Positions 7,962 through 17,078 of a stretch of DNA of 55,238 bases are shown one piece after another. The notes beneath the pieces are model-generated. The model saw only the letters and a list, made by a program, of their open reading frames with translations. It searched no databases and was not told the origin of the DNA. Both the position numbers and the translations under genes were made by a program. Where the stretch lies: contig JAFXZM010000038.1 in NCBI GenBank assembly GCA_017541275.1, positions 1-55,238 of the forward strand. Direction: 5' to 3'. Each line of letters begins with the position of its first letter. Within the stretch, counting starts at the first letter, position 1. The DNA comes from Oscillospiraceae bacterium. GTDB lineage: Bacteria > Bacillota > Clostridia > Oscillospirales > Ruminococcaceae.

Positions 7962-9197
7962 ATGAACAAATTGTCCGAAGCAAGCGAAACCGAAAAGCAG
8001 GCTGCAAAGGCGGCCTATGCACATAAATCAAAGATCGGCGGTCAGGCACTGATCGAGGGCGTCATGATGAAGGGCGCGTTCCGCGGTGCAATGGCCTGCC
8101 GTCTGCCGAACGGCGAGATTGATCTCGAAACATGGGAGGAGAAGGTGCGCTGGCGGGATGACCCCAAAACCGGCAAGCCCGTCCTTGTGCGGCCGTGGTA
8201 CGCCAAGGTGCCGCTCGTGCGGGGATGCGTCAATTTCGTCACCTCCATGGTTACCGGCTACCGCTGCATGATGAAGGCCGCGGAAAAGCAGTACGATGAG
8301 GAGATCGACGCCTTCTGCGAATGGAAAAAGAAAAACAAAAAATTCGACAAGCTCTCCGAAGCCGAACAGAAGGAGCTGTTCATGCAGTGGTATCCCAAAA
8401 AGCGGCAGGAGCTTGACGAGGAAAAGAAAAAAGAAGATAAGAAGTTTGTTCCCGGCCCTGCACCCGATGCCGAAACAATCGAACGGCGCTGGGATTATCT
8501 CAGAAAAGCCTCGGAGCATTACGACTACGAGGAGCCGAGCAAATTCGAGAAGTGGCTCGATGACAAGCTCGGCGACAAGGTCTTTGGCATTATCTCTGTT
8601 CTGGCCATGATTATCGGCGTCGTGCTGGCGATCGGCCTGTTCATGTATCTGCCGAAGTGGATCGTGAGCTGGGTGCCGCCGCTCGGCAAAAACCGCATTG
8701 TCAAGTCAATCGCGGAGGGCGTCGTGAAGATCGTCCTGTTCGTGTCGTATATGGCGCTGACAGGCTGTGCAAAGAGCATCCGCCGAACCTATGAATATCA
8801 CGGCGCGGAGCATAAGACAATCGCCTGCTTTGAGGCGGCGCTCCCGCTGACCGTCGAAAATGTCAGAAAACAGGTGCGGTTTCATCCGCGCTGCGGCACG
8901 AGCTTTATCTTCCTTGTGCTGCTCATCAGCATTTTCTTCGGCTGCTTCAATCCGTATGTGATCGTCTGGAAGCGCGTGCTGTTCGGGTTCGCGCTGCTGC
9001 CGCTTATCATGGGCGTCAGCTATGAGCTGATCCGCATTGCGGGACGGTATACCAATGTCTGCACGAAAATACTGTCCGCGCCGGGTCTCTGGATCCAGCG
9101 CATCACGACAAAGGAGCCGCATGACGATCAGATCGAAATCGCGATTGCCGCGATGACCCCGTGCATCCCCGAAAATTTAGAGGATGACGAGTGGTGA
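7962..9197 (+). CDS. DUF1385 family membrane protein (YqhQ-like)
   Basis: 411 residues. The family signature GGQALIEGVMMKG is near residues 28-40, and the conserved HGAEHK and HPRCGTSF motifs are in the C-terminal half. A charged Lys-rich cytoplasmic loop lies at about residues 100-165, and four or so membrane helices follow from about residue 205. The role is not established. In many Clostridia this gene lies directly upstream of prmC, as here. Confidence 0.88.
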   Translation: MNKLSEASETEKQAAKAAYAHKSKIGGQALIEGVMMKGAFRGAMACRLPNGEIDLETWEEKVRWRDDPKTGKPVLVRPWYAKVPLVRGCVNFVTSMVTGYRCMMKAAEKQYDEEIDAFCEWKKKNKKFDKLSEAEQKELFMQWYPKKRQELDEEKKKEDKKFVPGPAPDAETIERRWDYLRKASEHYDYEEPSKFEKWLDDKLGDKVFGIISVLAMIIGVVLAIGLFMYLPKWIVSWVPPLGKNRIVKSIAEGVVKIVLFVSYMALTGCAKSIRRTYEYHGAEHKTIACFEAALPLTVENVRKQVRFHPRCGTSFIFLVLLISIFFGCFNPYVIVWKRVLFGFALLPLIMGVSYELIRIAGRYTNVCTKILSAPGLWIQRITTKEPHDDQIEIAIAAMTPCIPENLEDDEW

Positions 9198-9258
9198 GCC
9201 GGCAGCCGCAGTGTTTTTCTGAAAACATGATTGATTCAGTTTCCGCAACGGAGATCAT

Positions 9259-10053
9259 ATGAAACAAACAGACACCGCGCTGCTGCGCGAACTGACTGAA
9301 ATACTCCGCGCAGGCGGCATCGAAGATGCCGGACTCGAAGCACAGTGGATATGCGGGGATATGCCTGATGCGGAGCGGGCGCGTGAAACCGCAAAGCGCC
9401 GCGCTGCACATGAACCGCTGCAATATCTGCTCGGAACTTGGGAATTCTACGGGCTGCCGATGCAGGTCGGTCCGGGGGTGCTGATTCCCAGAGCCGACAC
9501 GGAAACGCTGGTCGATGCCGTGCTCGAACGGCAGCAGCATTTGCCGCAGACCCCCGCTGCCGCCGATCTCTGTACCGGAAGCGGCTGCATCGCGCTCGCG
9601 CTGAAGTCGCGGCTGCCGCAGCTCACGGTCACGGGCATCGACAAAAGCGAGACCGCACTCGGTTATGCAAGACGCAATGCCGGGGCGAACCGGCTGGATG
9701 TGCAGTGGTGCTGCGATGATGTGCTGGCACCGGCGAATCTGCCCGGAATGCTTGACCTGATTGTCTGCAATCCGCCCTATCTGACGGCGGATGACATGGC
9801 GAACCTTCAGCAGGAGGTCGCCTTTGAACCGGAAGAGGCGCTGTTCGGCGGCGCGGACGGGCTTGATTTTTACCGGAGCATCACGGCGCTCTGGAAGGAT
9901 GTGCTGCGGCAGGGCGGGCTGCTCGCCTATGAGATCGGCTGCACACAGGGCGCGGCGGTTGAGGCAATTCTGCGGCAGAACGGCTTTCGGGATACGGAGA
10001 TCATCCGCGACCTGAGCGGGCTGGAGCGCGTGGTGCTCGGATACCGCAGTTAA
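9259..10053 (+). CDS. prmC: Release factor glutamine N5-methyltransferase PrmC
   Basis: Methylates the GGQ glutamine of peptide chain release factors using SAM. 264 residues. The N-terminal helical substrate domain (1-75) is followed by the Rossmann domain with DLCTGSGC (103-110) for SAM binding and the NPPY motif (171-174) that positions the target amide. The usual neighbour prfA is not present here. AACGGAG precedes the ATG. Confidence 0.94.
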   Translation: MKQTDTALLRELTEILRAGGIEDAGLEAQWICGDMPDAERARETAKRRAAHEPLQYLLGTWEFYGLPMQVGPGVLIPRADTETLVDAVLERQQHLPQTPAAADLCTGSGCIALALKSRLPQLTVTGIDKSETALGYARRNAGANRLDVQWCCDDVLAPANLPGMLDLIVCNPPYLTADDMANLQQEVAFEPEEALFGGADGLDFYRSITALWKDVLRQGGLLAYEIGCTQGAAVEAILRQNGFRDTEIIRDLSGLERVVLGYRS

Positions 10054-10143
10054 TACAAATCTGAACATCTGATGTGCTATGATATCCATGAGCCGCAGAG
10101 GAGAACAGCGGTGCAAAATCATGCACAGAAAGGAATATATCGA

Positions 10144-11334
10144 ATGGCTAAGCAGGATCTGAAGAAGAAGAATGTCGGTCTGGTTATCCCGGCCACACAG
10201 GAGGAGCGTCAGAAGGCGCTGAAGAATGCGATCGCACAGATCGAAAAGCAGTACGGCGCAGGCGCGGTCATGCGTCTGGGTCAGAATACCGTGCAGAATG
10301 TGCAGTCGATCTCGACCGGCTCCCTGACACTGGACATGGCACTGGGCATCGGCGGCGTGCCGCGCGGCAGAATTGTTGAGATCTACGGGCCGGAGAGCTC
10401 CGGCAAAACAACCGTCGCGCTCCAGATTATCGCGGAGGCGCAGAAGCTCGGCGGTGAGGCGGCGTTTGTGGACGTTGAGCACGCACTTGACCCGACCTAT
10501 GCGGCTGCACTCGGCGTCAAAACCGACGATCTGCTGGTCTCGCAGCCGGACAGCGGCGAGCAGGCACTTGAGATCGCAGAGGCGCTTGTGCGCTCCGGCG
10601 CGATCGACGTCATCGTCATCGACTCTGTTGCAGCCATGACGACCCGCGCCGAGATCGAGGGCGAAATGGGCGATTCGCATGTCGGTATGCTCGCGAGACT
10701 GATGTCGCAGGCAATGCGGAAGCTGACGCCGGTTATCGCAAAATCGAACTGTGTTGCGATCTTCATCAATCAGGTGCGCGAGAAGATCGGCGTCATGTAC
10801 GGCAACCCGGAGACAACGACCGGCGGCCGTGCGCTGAAATTCTATGCATCCGTCCGTATGGAGGTGCGCAAGGGCGAGGCGATCAAGGACGGCGCTGAGA
10901 TCATCGGCAACCGCACCCGCGTCAAGATCGTCAAGAACAAGGTCGCACCGCCGTTCAAGGAGTGCGAATTCGACATGATGTACGGGCACGGCATTTCCCG
11001 TGTCGGAGAGGTGCTCGATCTGGCCGTCGAGCTGGATATCATTCACAAGAGCGGCTCGTGGTTCAGCTACGGCGAGCGCAAGCTCGGTCAGGGCCGCGAT
11101 GCGGTCAAGAATCTGCTGGAGACCGAGCCGGATTTCGCCGCTGAGGTCGAGCAGAAGATCATGGCACAGAAGGACAGCATCGTGATGGCCTCCAAAAAGA
11201 ACAAGAAAGAAGCCGCTGTTTCCGGTGCAAAGGCCAAGGCGGAGAATGCCGCAGCCGATACCGGCGCAGCGCTCGAAGCCGCACCGGATGACCTCATGGA
11301 CGACAATTTTGAGGAATTTGCACCGGAGGAATGA
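10144..11334 (+). CDS. recA: Recombinase RecA
   Basis: Strand-exchange ATPase for homologous recombination and SOS signalling. 396 residues, slightly long because of an acidic, Ala-rich C-terminal tail ending [14 protein letters not shown]. Walker A is GPESSGKTT (82-90), the Walker B region is [10 protein letters not shown], and loop L2 is visible as [20 protein letters not shown]. The ATG at 10144 ([10 protein letters not shown]) follows AGAAAGGA; an upstream in-frame extension is not RecA-like. No clear GAAC-N4-GTTC SOS box was seen upstream. recX follows 18 nt later. Confidence 0.97.
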   Translation: MAKQDLKKKNVGLVIPATQEERQKALKNAIAQIEKQYGAGAVMRLGQNTVQNVQSISTGSLTLDMALGIGGVPRGRIVEIYGPESSGKTTVALQIIAEAQKLGGEAAFVDVEHALDPTYAAALGVKTDDLLVSQPDSGEQALEIAEALVRSGAIDVIVIDSVAAMTTRAEIEGEMGDSHVGMLARLMSQAMRKLTPVIAKSNCVAIFINQVREKIGVMYGNPETTTGGRALKFYASVRMEVRKGEAIKDGAEIIGNRTRVKIVKNKVAPPFKECEFDMMYGHGISRVGEVLDLAVELDIIHKSGSWFSYGERKLGQGRDAVKNLLETEPDFAAEVEQKIMAQKDSIVMASKKNKKEAAVSGAKAKAENAAADTGAALEAAPDDLMDDNFEEFAPEE

Positions 11335-11352
11335 GCCGGAAGGCTGTGACTT

Positions 11353-11994
11353 ATGAAAATTGAAGCGATTACGCCGGGAAAAGGGCAGCTCTGCGAGGTG
11401 CTGCTCGACAGCGGCGATAAGCTCTGGCTGCACGCGGAGCTGGTGCAGGCCGAGGGGCTGCATGCCGGCAGTGCGCTTGACGAAGCGGAACTCGCCGGAC
11501 TGAAGCAGCGTGCAGCGGAGCGCCGCGCTTATGAATACGGGCTTTACCTGCTCGAAAAGCGCGGCTATTCCTACCGCGAGCTTTACAAAAAGCTCATGGA
11601 TGCGAAGCATTCGGAGGAGGAAGCGGTGCTGGCGGCGCTCGAAAAGCTGACGCGCTACGGCTTTCTCAACGATGCGCGCTATGCAGAGCAGCTCGCGCGG
11701 CATTACGTGGAAACGAAGAAATACGGCATCCGCCGCGCAGCATATGAGATGCGGCACCGCGGGCTTTCGCAGGAGGACATCGACGATGCCCTTGCCGCAT
11801 ACGACGATGCAGAGCAGATTTCGGCGCAGCTTCTTGAAATTCTGCAAAAGAAATATGCGCGGTATCTTACCGATCCGGATGACCGGAAAATGACGGAAAA
11901 GGTCACGGCGGCGCTCGTGCGGCGCGGCTACACCTATCAGCAGATCCGTTATGCGATCGAAGACTACTACGCTGCGGCCGAGGATGCGGAATAA
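11353..11994 (+). CDS. recX: RecA regulator RecX
   Basis: Small helical protein that binds RecA filaments and modulates their activity. 213 residues, made of tandem three-helix repeats: the YGLYLLEKRGYSYRELYKKL block, then KLTRYGFLNDARYAEQLARH, then YEMRHRGLSQEDIDDAL and a C-terminal ALVRRGYTYQQIRYAI. Its place directly after recA supports the call and suggests co-transcription. Confidence 0.93.
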   Translation: MKIEAITPGKGQLCEVLLDSGDKLWLHAELVQAEGLHAGSALDEAELAGLKQRAAERRAYEYGLYLLEKRGYSYRELYKKLMDAKHSEEEAVLAALEKLTRYGFLNDARYAEQLARHYVETKKYGIRRAAYEMRHRGLSQEDIDDALAAYDDAEQISAQLLEILQKKYARYLTDPDDRKMTEKVTAALVRRGYTYQQIRYAIEDYYAAAEDAE

Positions 11995-12088
11995 CAGAAT
12001 CTGCGGCGTTTTATGAAGGGCGCGCAGCCTATTGTCAATCCGTCCGCACAGCGGACACATCATTTACTTTTCACTCTCGGAGGCGTTT

Positions 12089-13420
12089 ATGAACGTCAGC
12101 ATGATCTCGCTGGGATGCTCCAAGAATCTGGTGGATTCCGAGCGGATGCTGCACAAGCTGAAACAGGCCGGCTTTGTACTGACCCCCGACCCCGCGGATG
12201 CGGATGTCGCGGTCGTCAACACCTGCGGCTTCATTCAGGCAGCAAAGGAAGAAGCAATCGAACAGATCCTTTCGCTCATTCAGCGCAAGGAGGAAGGCAG
12301 TCTGAAGCGCATTGTCGTGACGGGCTGCCTTGCGGAGCGTTATAAGGACGAAGTTGCGGAGCAGTTTCCGGAGGTCGATGCCGTCATCGGCATCGGCGAC
12401 CAGAACGACATCTGCGCGGTGCTGGAACGGGTTACAGAAGGTGACCGCGTGACACAGTTTGCGCCGAAAAGCTGCATGCCGCTGACGGGCGAACGGATGC
12501 TTTCGACGCTGCCCTTCTTTGCATATCTGAAAATTGCGGAGGGCTGCTCGAACGGCTGCACCTACTGTGCGATTCCGGCGATCCGCGGAAAATTCCGGTC
12601 GGTGCCGATGGAGGATGTGCTGAACGAGGCACAGTCGCTGGCGCAGTCCGGCGTCACGGAGCTTGCGGTCATCGCGCAGGATACCTCCCGCTACGGCGAG
12701 GATCTGTACGGCGCCTCAAAGCTGCCGGAGCTGCTCAGAAGGCTCTGCCGGATTGACGGCCTCCGCTGGATCCGCGTGCTGTACTGCTATCCGGAGCGCC
12801 TCACGGATGAGCTGATTGACGTCATCGCGCAGGAGTCGAAGATCGTCAAATATCTCGATATCCCGCTCCAGCACTGCAATGCCGATATCCTGAAGCGGAT
12901 GCGCCGCGCAGGCGACCGCGAATCGCTCCGCACGCTGATACAAAAGCTGCGCAGCCGCATTCCCGGCCTGACGCTCCGCACGACGCTGCTGGTCGGTTTT
13001 CCCGGCGAAACGGAGGAGCAGTTCAATGAGCTGGCAGAATTTGTGCAGGAGATGCGCTTTGACCGCATGGGCTGCTTTGCGTACTCCGAGGAGGAGAACA
13101 CCGCCGCCGCCCGGATGCCCGATCAGGTTGATGAGGAAGTCCGCATTCACCGTGCCGAGCTTCTCATGGAACAGCAGATGACCGTTGCAGCGGAAAAAAG
13201 CGCCGCCCGGATCGGAGAGATCACAGAGGCGGTCATCGAGGATTATGATGAAGATGCCGGCGCATGGCTTGGCCGCACGCCCGCAGAGGCGCCGGATGTA
13301 GACGGCAGACTGTATCTGCCGGGAACACCGGAGGACGGCTATGAGATCGGACAGTATGTGACCGTCCGCATTACGGATGCGGCGGATTATGATGTGATAG
13401 GGGAGGTGACAGCCCGGTGA
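12089..13420 (+). CDS. rimO: Ribosomal protein S12 methylthiotransferase RimO
   Basis: Radical SAM enzyme that adds a methylthio group to an aspartate of ribosomal protein S12. 443 residues. The N-terminal UPF0004 domain has its cluster cysteines at C10, C46 and C80. The radical SAM motif CSNGCTYC uses C153, C157 and C160. A TRAM domain closes the C-terminus (about 375-443). Opening MNVSMISLGCSKNLVDSERM is RimO-like rather than MiaB-like. The start at 12089 has CGGAGG 5 nt upstream. It overlaps pgsA by 4 nt (GTGA). Confidence 0.95.
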   Translation: MNVSMISLGCSKNLVDSERMLHKLKQAGFVLTPDPADADVAVVNTCGFIQAAKEEAIEQILSLIQRKEEGSLKRIVVTGCLAERYKDEVAEQFPEVDAVIGIGDQNDICAVLERVTEGDRVTQFAPKSCMPLTGERMLSTLPFFAYLKIAEGCSNGCTYCAIPAIRGKFRSVPMEDVLNEAQSLAQSGVTELAVIAQDTSRYGEDLYGASKLPELLRRLCRIDGLRWIRVLYCYPERLTDELIDVIAQESKIVKYLDIPLQHCNADILKRMRRAGDRESLRTLIQKLRSRIPGLTLRTTLLVGFPGETEEQFNELAEFVQEMRFDRMGCFAYSEEENTAAARMPDQVDEEVRIHRAELLMEQQMTVAAEKSAARIGEITEAVIEDYDEDAGAWLGRTPAEAPDVDGRLYLPGTPEDGYEIGQYVTVRITDAADYDVIGEVTAR

Positions 13421-14001
13421 ATACGCCGAATAAGCTGACGCTGCTGCGCGTCCTGCTGGTACCGGTTTTTGTTCTGTTTTTCTATTGGAGCATTCCGGGG
13501 CATTATCTGATTGCGACGGTCGTATTTGTTGCCGCGTCGATCACCGATGCAGTTGACGGGCATCTCGCAAGAAAGAATCATCAGATCACAGATTTCGGTA
13601 AATTTCTCGATCCGCTGGCGGACAAGGTGCTGGTGATTGCGGCGCTGTCCTGTCTGCTTCAGCAGCAGAAGGTCAATATCATTGCCTTTTTGCTGATTGT
13701 CTCGCGGGAGTTCATGGTTTCTGCACTGCGGCTGGTTGTCGCGGGCAAGGGAACCGTCGTGCCGGCGGGCTTTGCGGGCAAGCTCAAGACCGCCTTTACG
13801 ATGATCGCGCTGATTGCTGCGCTGGTTTACTGGTCATTCCGGCTGGACTTCCATGCATTCGGCCTGTCGATTCCCGGTGCGGTCTATACCGGTGCAGAGA
13901 TCGTCATTCAGGTGCTGTTCTGGATCGCAACCCTGCTGACAGTCTGGTCCGGCACGGAGTATCTGGTGCATTACTGGAAAGATATTGACCCGAATGCGTG
14001 A
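13417..14001 (+). CDS. pgsA: CDP-diacylglycerol-glycerol-3-phosphate 3-phosphatidyltransferase
   Basis: First committed enzyme of phosphatidylglycerol synthesis, in the membrane. 194 residues with about four to five membrane helices. The CDP-alcohol phosphatidyltransferase motif is clear: DAVDGHLARKN, then DFGKFLDPLADK. The start is GTG, overlapping the rimO stop (GTGA), which implies translational coupling. Confidence 0.94.
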   Translation: MNTPNKLTLLRVLLVPVFVLFFYWSIPGHYLIATVVFVAASITDAVDGHLARKNHQITDFGKFLDPLADKVLVIAALSCLLQQQKVNIIAFLLIVSREFMVSALRLVVAGKGTVVPAGFAGKLKTAFTMIALIAALVYWSFRLDFHAFGLSIPGAVYTGAEIVIQVLFWIATLLTVWSGTEYLVHYWKDIDPNA

Positions 14002-14073
14002 TTTCTTCAGGCCTGTTTCAGAAACTTATGCGAGAATGAGAACAGGCAATACTGCAATCAGGAGGGAACTCTT

Positions 14074-14964
14074 ATGCCACTCAGAATCAAATGGAAGCGT
14101 TTTGCTGCTTTATTCTCCGCAGCGGCTGCCCTGCTGACCGGCTGTACCGGGAAGAACAGCGGCGGACAAAGCCCTGTAAGCAAGGCGGATGTTCCGGCCG
14201 TGACCGGCGAGGTCTCAGTAACGGTTTTTGACGTCGGAAAAGCGGACGCGATGGTCATTCAGACTGCGAACAGCGTGACGGTCGTGGATGCCGGAAACAA
14301 AGGCGACGGCAAGGAGATCGAGCGCTTTCTGACTGCACAGGGCATCGACACGATCAATACCCTGATGATTACGCATTATGACAAGGATCATGTCGGCGGC
14401 GCCGCGCGGCTGGTCAACCGCATGAATGTCGAAACAATCTATGTACCGGATTATACGGGTACATCAGAGGAATATCAGAGCTTCTTGGAGAAGATCGGCG
14501 AAAAGGGCAAGGAGCTGACAAAGCTGGCAGCAGGTACCGAGCAGTCATGGGTCAGTGACGATGCAGCATTTCAGCTTTTTGCCGCGAATAAGTCCAATTA
14601 CGGCAAAAATGAGGAAAATGACTTTTCGCTGGTGCTGTATATTCAGCACGGTGAGAATACGCTGCTGTTTGCAGGCGATGCAGAGGAAGCACGTCAGCAG
14701 GAGATTATGGCGATGTCGCTCGGAGAAGTGACCTTCCTGAAATTCCCGTATCACGGAAACTACCTCTCGACAACCGAGAATTTCCTGAATTCGGTCAAGC
14801 CAAAATATGCAGTTATCTGCTGCTCGAATCAGGAGTATGCGGACCCTTCGACGGTGCAGACGCTGAAGGACAGAGGCGTTGCGGCATATTACACCCCGGA
14901 CGGCACGGTGACAGCCGTCAGCGACGGAAAAAGCATTACCGTCACACAGGCGGCGGAGAAATAA
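14074..14964 (+). CDS. ComEC-like metallo-beta-lactamase-fold lipoprotein
   Basis: 296 residues. A lipoprotein signal with lipobox LTGC (Cys24) precedes an MBL-fold domain of the ComEC/Rec2 C-terminal type: VTVFDVGKADAMVIQT, then the metal ligands THYDKDHVGG (His111, Asp113, Asp115, His116), LLFAGDAEEARQ and FPYHGNYLST. It lacks the competence membrane domain of ComEC. It is probably a secreted, membrane-tethered hydrolase, perhaps a phosphodiesterase or nuclease; the substrate cannot be told from sequence. GGAGG precedes the ATG. Confidence 0.82.
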   Translation: MPLRIKWKRFAALFSAAAALLTGCTGKNSGGQSPVSKADVPAVTGEVSVTVFDVGKADAMVIQTANSVTVVDAGNKGDGKEIERFLTAQGIDTINTLMITHYDKDHVGGAARLVNRMNVETIYVPDYTGTSEEYQSFLEKIGEKGKELTKLAAGTEQSWVSDDAAFQLFAANKSNYGKNEENDFSLVLYIQHGENTLLFAGDAEEARQQEIMAMSLGEVTFLKFPYHGNYLSTTENFLNSVKPKYAVICCSNQEYADPSTVQTLKDRGVAAYYTPDGTVTAVSDGKSITVTQAAEK

Positions 14965-15000
14965 CAATATCGCAGAGAAAAGTGTCTCCGACAGATTTAT

Positions 15001-15178
15001 AATGGGGACTCCGTCCCCCAAACCCCTGCTTAAGGGCTACTGGCCCTTAAGAATCCCATATTATAAAAAGCATGTACTTCCTATCATTTTGATGAATATG
15101 GGATTCCAAAGGGACAGTGTCCCTTTGGTGGGTTAGCGAAGCGAGCGAGGGCCCATTATCAATCATCGCGCAGCGATA
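15001..15178. repeat. Dispersed intergenic repeat, copy 2
   Basis: AATGGGGACTCCGTCCCC (15001-15018), a hairpin CTTAAGGGC/GCCCTTAAG (15029-15051), a CATTTTGAT...GGGATT block, a second palindrome (15106-15128), TAGCGAAGCGAGCGAG (15134-15149) and the end GGCCCATTAT (15150-15159). CATCGCGCAGCGATA (15164-15178) follows, which is the reverse complement of the 15-mer that precedes copy 1. The spacer is between convergent genes and has no coding signal. Confidence 0.75.
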
Positions 15179-15194
15179 CCTTTTTCTACAAGCT

Positions 15195-15222
15195 GAGGCG
15201 GTTCCGTAAAAGGAACCGCCTC
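15195..15222. terminator. Bidirectional terminator between convergent genes
   Basis: Perfect 11-bp stem GAGGCGGTTCC/GGAACCGCCTC with a 6-nt loop, followed by TTTGTGTGTT. It lies directly after the stop of the minus-strand membrane protein gene and downstream of the MBL lipoprotein. Confidence 0.85.
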
Positions 15223-15230
15223 TTTGTGTG

Positions 15231-17003
15231 TTATTTCTTTTTCTTGCCCTTCTTTTTCTGATTTTTCTTCGGAGCGGCGGGCTTTTCGGGTGCAGTCCTG
15301 ACCGGTTCCGATTCGGCCTTACGCGCCGGCTCAGACGGAGCCGCGGCTGTCTTTTTCGCAGACTTTGCGGCAGGTGCTTTCTCCTCCAGCGGATCGCCTG
15401 CCAGAACGCCCAGCAATATCCAGAAAACCGGCGCGACCGTCAGCACGGAAATGCCGACTGCCGCCGTACAGCAGTACAGCACTGCTGCTGCACAGGCGCC
15501 TGCCAGCACCCAGCCCGGCATGCGTTTCCGCTGCTGCCATGCAAGCACAAGGCAGACTGCCAGCAATGCAATGTGCAGCACCAGCGCGGGAATGCCGCGG
15601 GTCGCAGCGATATAGATGTAATCATTGTACGGCCGGTCAACGAGGTTTGCATGGTTGGTCGGCTCCATACTGATGTGAAGCTGCGGGAAATAGAAATTAT
15701 CGGGGCCGACACCGAACAGCGGGTCGATCTTCAGCGCCTCCCAGCCGACTTTCCGCGTATATTTCAGCGCCGAGCCGGCATCGTAAATATTGAAGTCACC
15801 ATCCTTGCGGACATACGGGCCGGCAGTGCTGAGGCGATAGTTGCCGTCATCCCAGATCAGATTGCCGTCATAGAGTGCCCAGAGCGATTGCCCTTCGGTG
15901 GACTCATTCAGATCGGGAAATCTGAAGCCGTTGGGGAGTTCAGCTTCTTTTGCATCGGTTTCCCATGCGTTGATCGTCAGGCCGTTCTCCGGCTGCCGGA
16001 AAGACGTTTTATTCGGGCGGTAATAGGTATGGTTGAGGGACGGGGTGACATACACCCAGCTGATGGAAAGCGCTGCTGCCGCGAGCACGACAGGCAATGC
16101 GATTACGCTGCCCCTGACCGCTTTGTGTTTGAAAATGAAGATCAGCAGTGTCAGCAGGACTGCGCCGCAGCCCGCGATCAGGCCGGCGATCGTCTGTGTC
16201 TTGAATACGATCAGCAGGGCAAGTGCCGTGCAGAAAACGCCGTGGAGGCGGGTCTTTTTCTCCTCTGCCAGCAGCATGGCCGGCACAGAGATGCCCAGCA
16301 GCATGGCCAGCAGCATCGCGAAGGTAATCGGACTGTCCGTAAGACCGGCAGGCAGCCGGATATTCCAGATCAGCAGCGGCTCCGCATTGCGATACGCATT
16401 CAGCCCCTTGTTCGGGTTGAGATAATCGAGGAACGGAAGCGCCTGAAGGATGCCCCAGATGCACTGCACGATGCCGAATTTCATCAGGCCGCAGAGCAGC
16501 TTTTCCTGATTCTCCTTCCGGCGGAGCATGGTGCCGAGGAAAAACATTGCGGCATACATCAGCAGGGCGATCCAGCCCTCATCGCGGCCGTCCTGCCCGA
16601 ACACGGCAGTTGAATAGTCATAGGCCAGCATCATGGAGACCAGCCCCCAGATCAAAGACGCGCCGGTGATGATATAGAGGATCGCGGTGCCCTTTGTCCA
16701 CTGCTGCCGCATCAGGCCGATCACAGCGAAAATCAGCGCAAGCACGCCGCCGATCGAAAAGATCGTTGCGACGCTGCGCAGACCGACGATCAGGAATGCG
16801 AACAGCGCGCCGATGCCGCCGCCGTGTACCGTTTCATTCAGGGAGGAGTTTGCAGCGTTTGTAAGCTGGTTGATGCCCTCAGCGGCGGCAGTCGCCCAGA
16901 GGACGATCAGCAGCAGCTTTGTACAGAATTTGCGGTACCATTCCAGATCCATATTCAGGATAAAATTCGATTTTTCAGTAGTTCCGAAGATTGTTTTTGC
17001 CAT
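15231..17003 (-). CDS. O-antigen ligase-like polytopic membrane protein
   Basis: 590 residues with roughly ten or more hydrophobic helices. A large extracellular loop (about residues 305-425) and the GVGPDNFYFPQLH motif near its end resemble the Wzy/WaaL O-antigen ligase family. A Lys/Pro/Ala-rich cytoplasmic tail ends in a run of lysines. The likely role is polymerising or attaching surface polysaccharide, but no glycan gene lies nearby, so the function is open. The start at 17003 (MAKTIFGTTEK) was chosen over a short upstream in-frame extension that runs through a hairpin; the ribosome site is weak. Confidence 0.75.
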   Translation of the reverse strand: MAKTIFGTTEKSNFILNMDLEWYRKFCTKLLLIVLWATAAAEGINQLTNAANSSLNETVHGGGIGALFAFLIVGLRSVATIFSIGGVLALIFAVIGLMRQQWTKGTAILYIITGASLIWGLVSMMLAYDYSTAVFGQDGRDEGWIALLMYAAMFFLGTMLRRKENQEKLLCGLMKFGIVQCIWGILQALPFLDYLNPNKGLNAYRNAEPLLIWNIRLPAGLTDSPITFAMLLAMLLGISVPAMLLAEEKKTRLHGVFCTALALLIVFKTQTIAGLIAGCGAVLLTLLIFIFKHKAVRGSVIALPVVLAAAALSISWVYVTPSLNHTYYRPNKTSFRQPENGLTINAWETDAKEAELPNGFRFPDLNESTEGQSLWALYDGNLIWDDGNYRLSTAGPYVRKDGDFNIYDAGSALKYTRKVGWEALKIDPLFGVGPDNFYFPQLHISMEPTNHANLVDRPYNDYIYIAATRGIPALVLHIALLAVCLVLAWQQRKRMPGWVLAGACAAAVLYCCTAAVGISVLTVAPVFWILLGVLAGDPLEEKAPAAKSAKKTAAAPSEPARKAESEPVRTAPEKPAAPKKNQKKKGKKKK

Positions 17004-17023
17004 AATTCTCACTCTTTTACAGC

Positions 17024-17059
17024 GATGCGCATGACCCTGCAAAAAGAATCATGCGCATC
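17024..17059 (-). terminator. Intercistronic hairpin between rny and the O-antigen ligase-like gene
   Basis: Perfect 11-bp inverted repeat GATGCGCATGA/TCATGCGCATC with a 14-nt loop, between the rny stop and the next start codon. It has no clear T-run, so it may be a weak terminator, a processing site or an operator. Confidence 0.5.
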
Positions 17060-17078
17060 TGATTTGCATTATGCGGTT

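Noticed and set aside
10054-10143. SOS (LexA/DinR) operator upstream of recA
   Set aside because: GAACATCTGATG and GAGAACAGCG are only half-site matches; no GAAC-N4-GTTC palindrome is present.
9103-12063. Very long minus-strand open frame (986 codons) opposite prmC, recA and recX
   Set aside because: It is antisense to three clearly identified genes, has shadow-like composition rich in His, Arg, Leu and Cys, and shows no family motif. High GC makes such frames common.
15228-16613. 461-codon plus-strand frame opposite the O-antigen-ligase-like gene
   Set aside because: Antisense shadow without motifs; the minus-strand product has clear membrane helices and the GVGPDNF motif.
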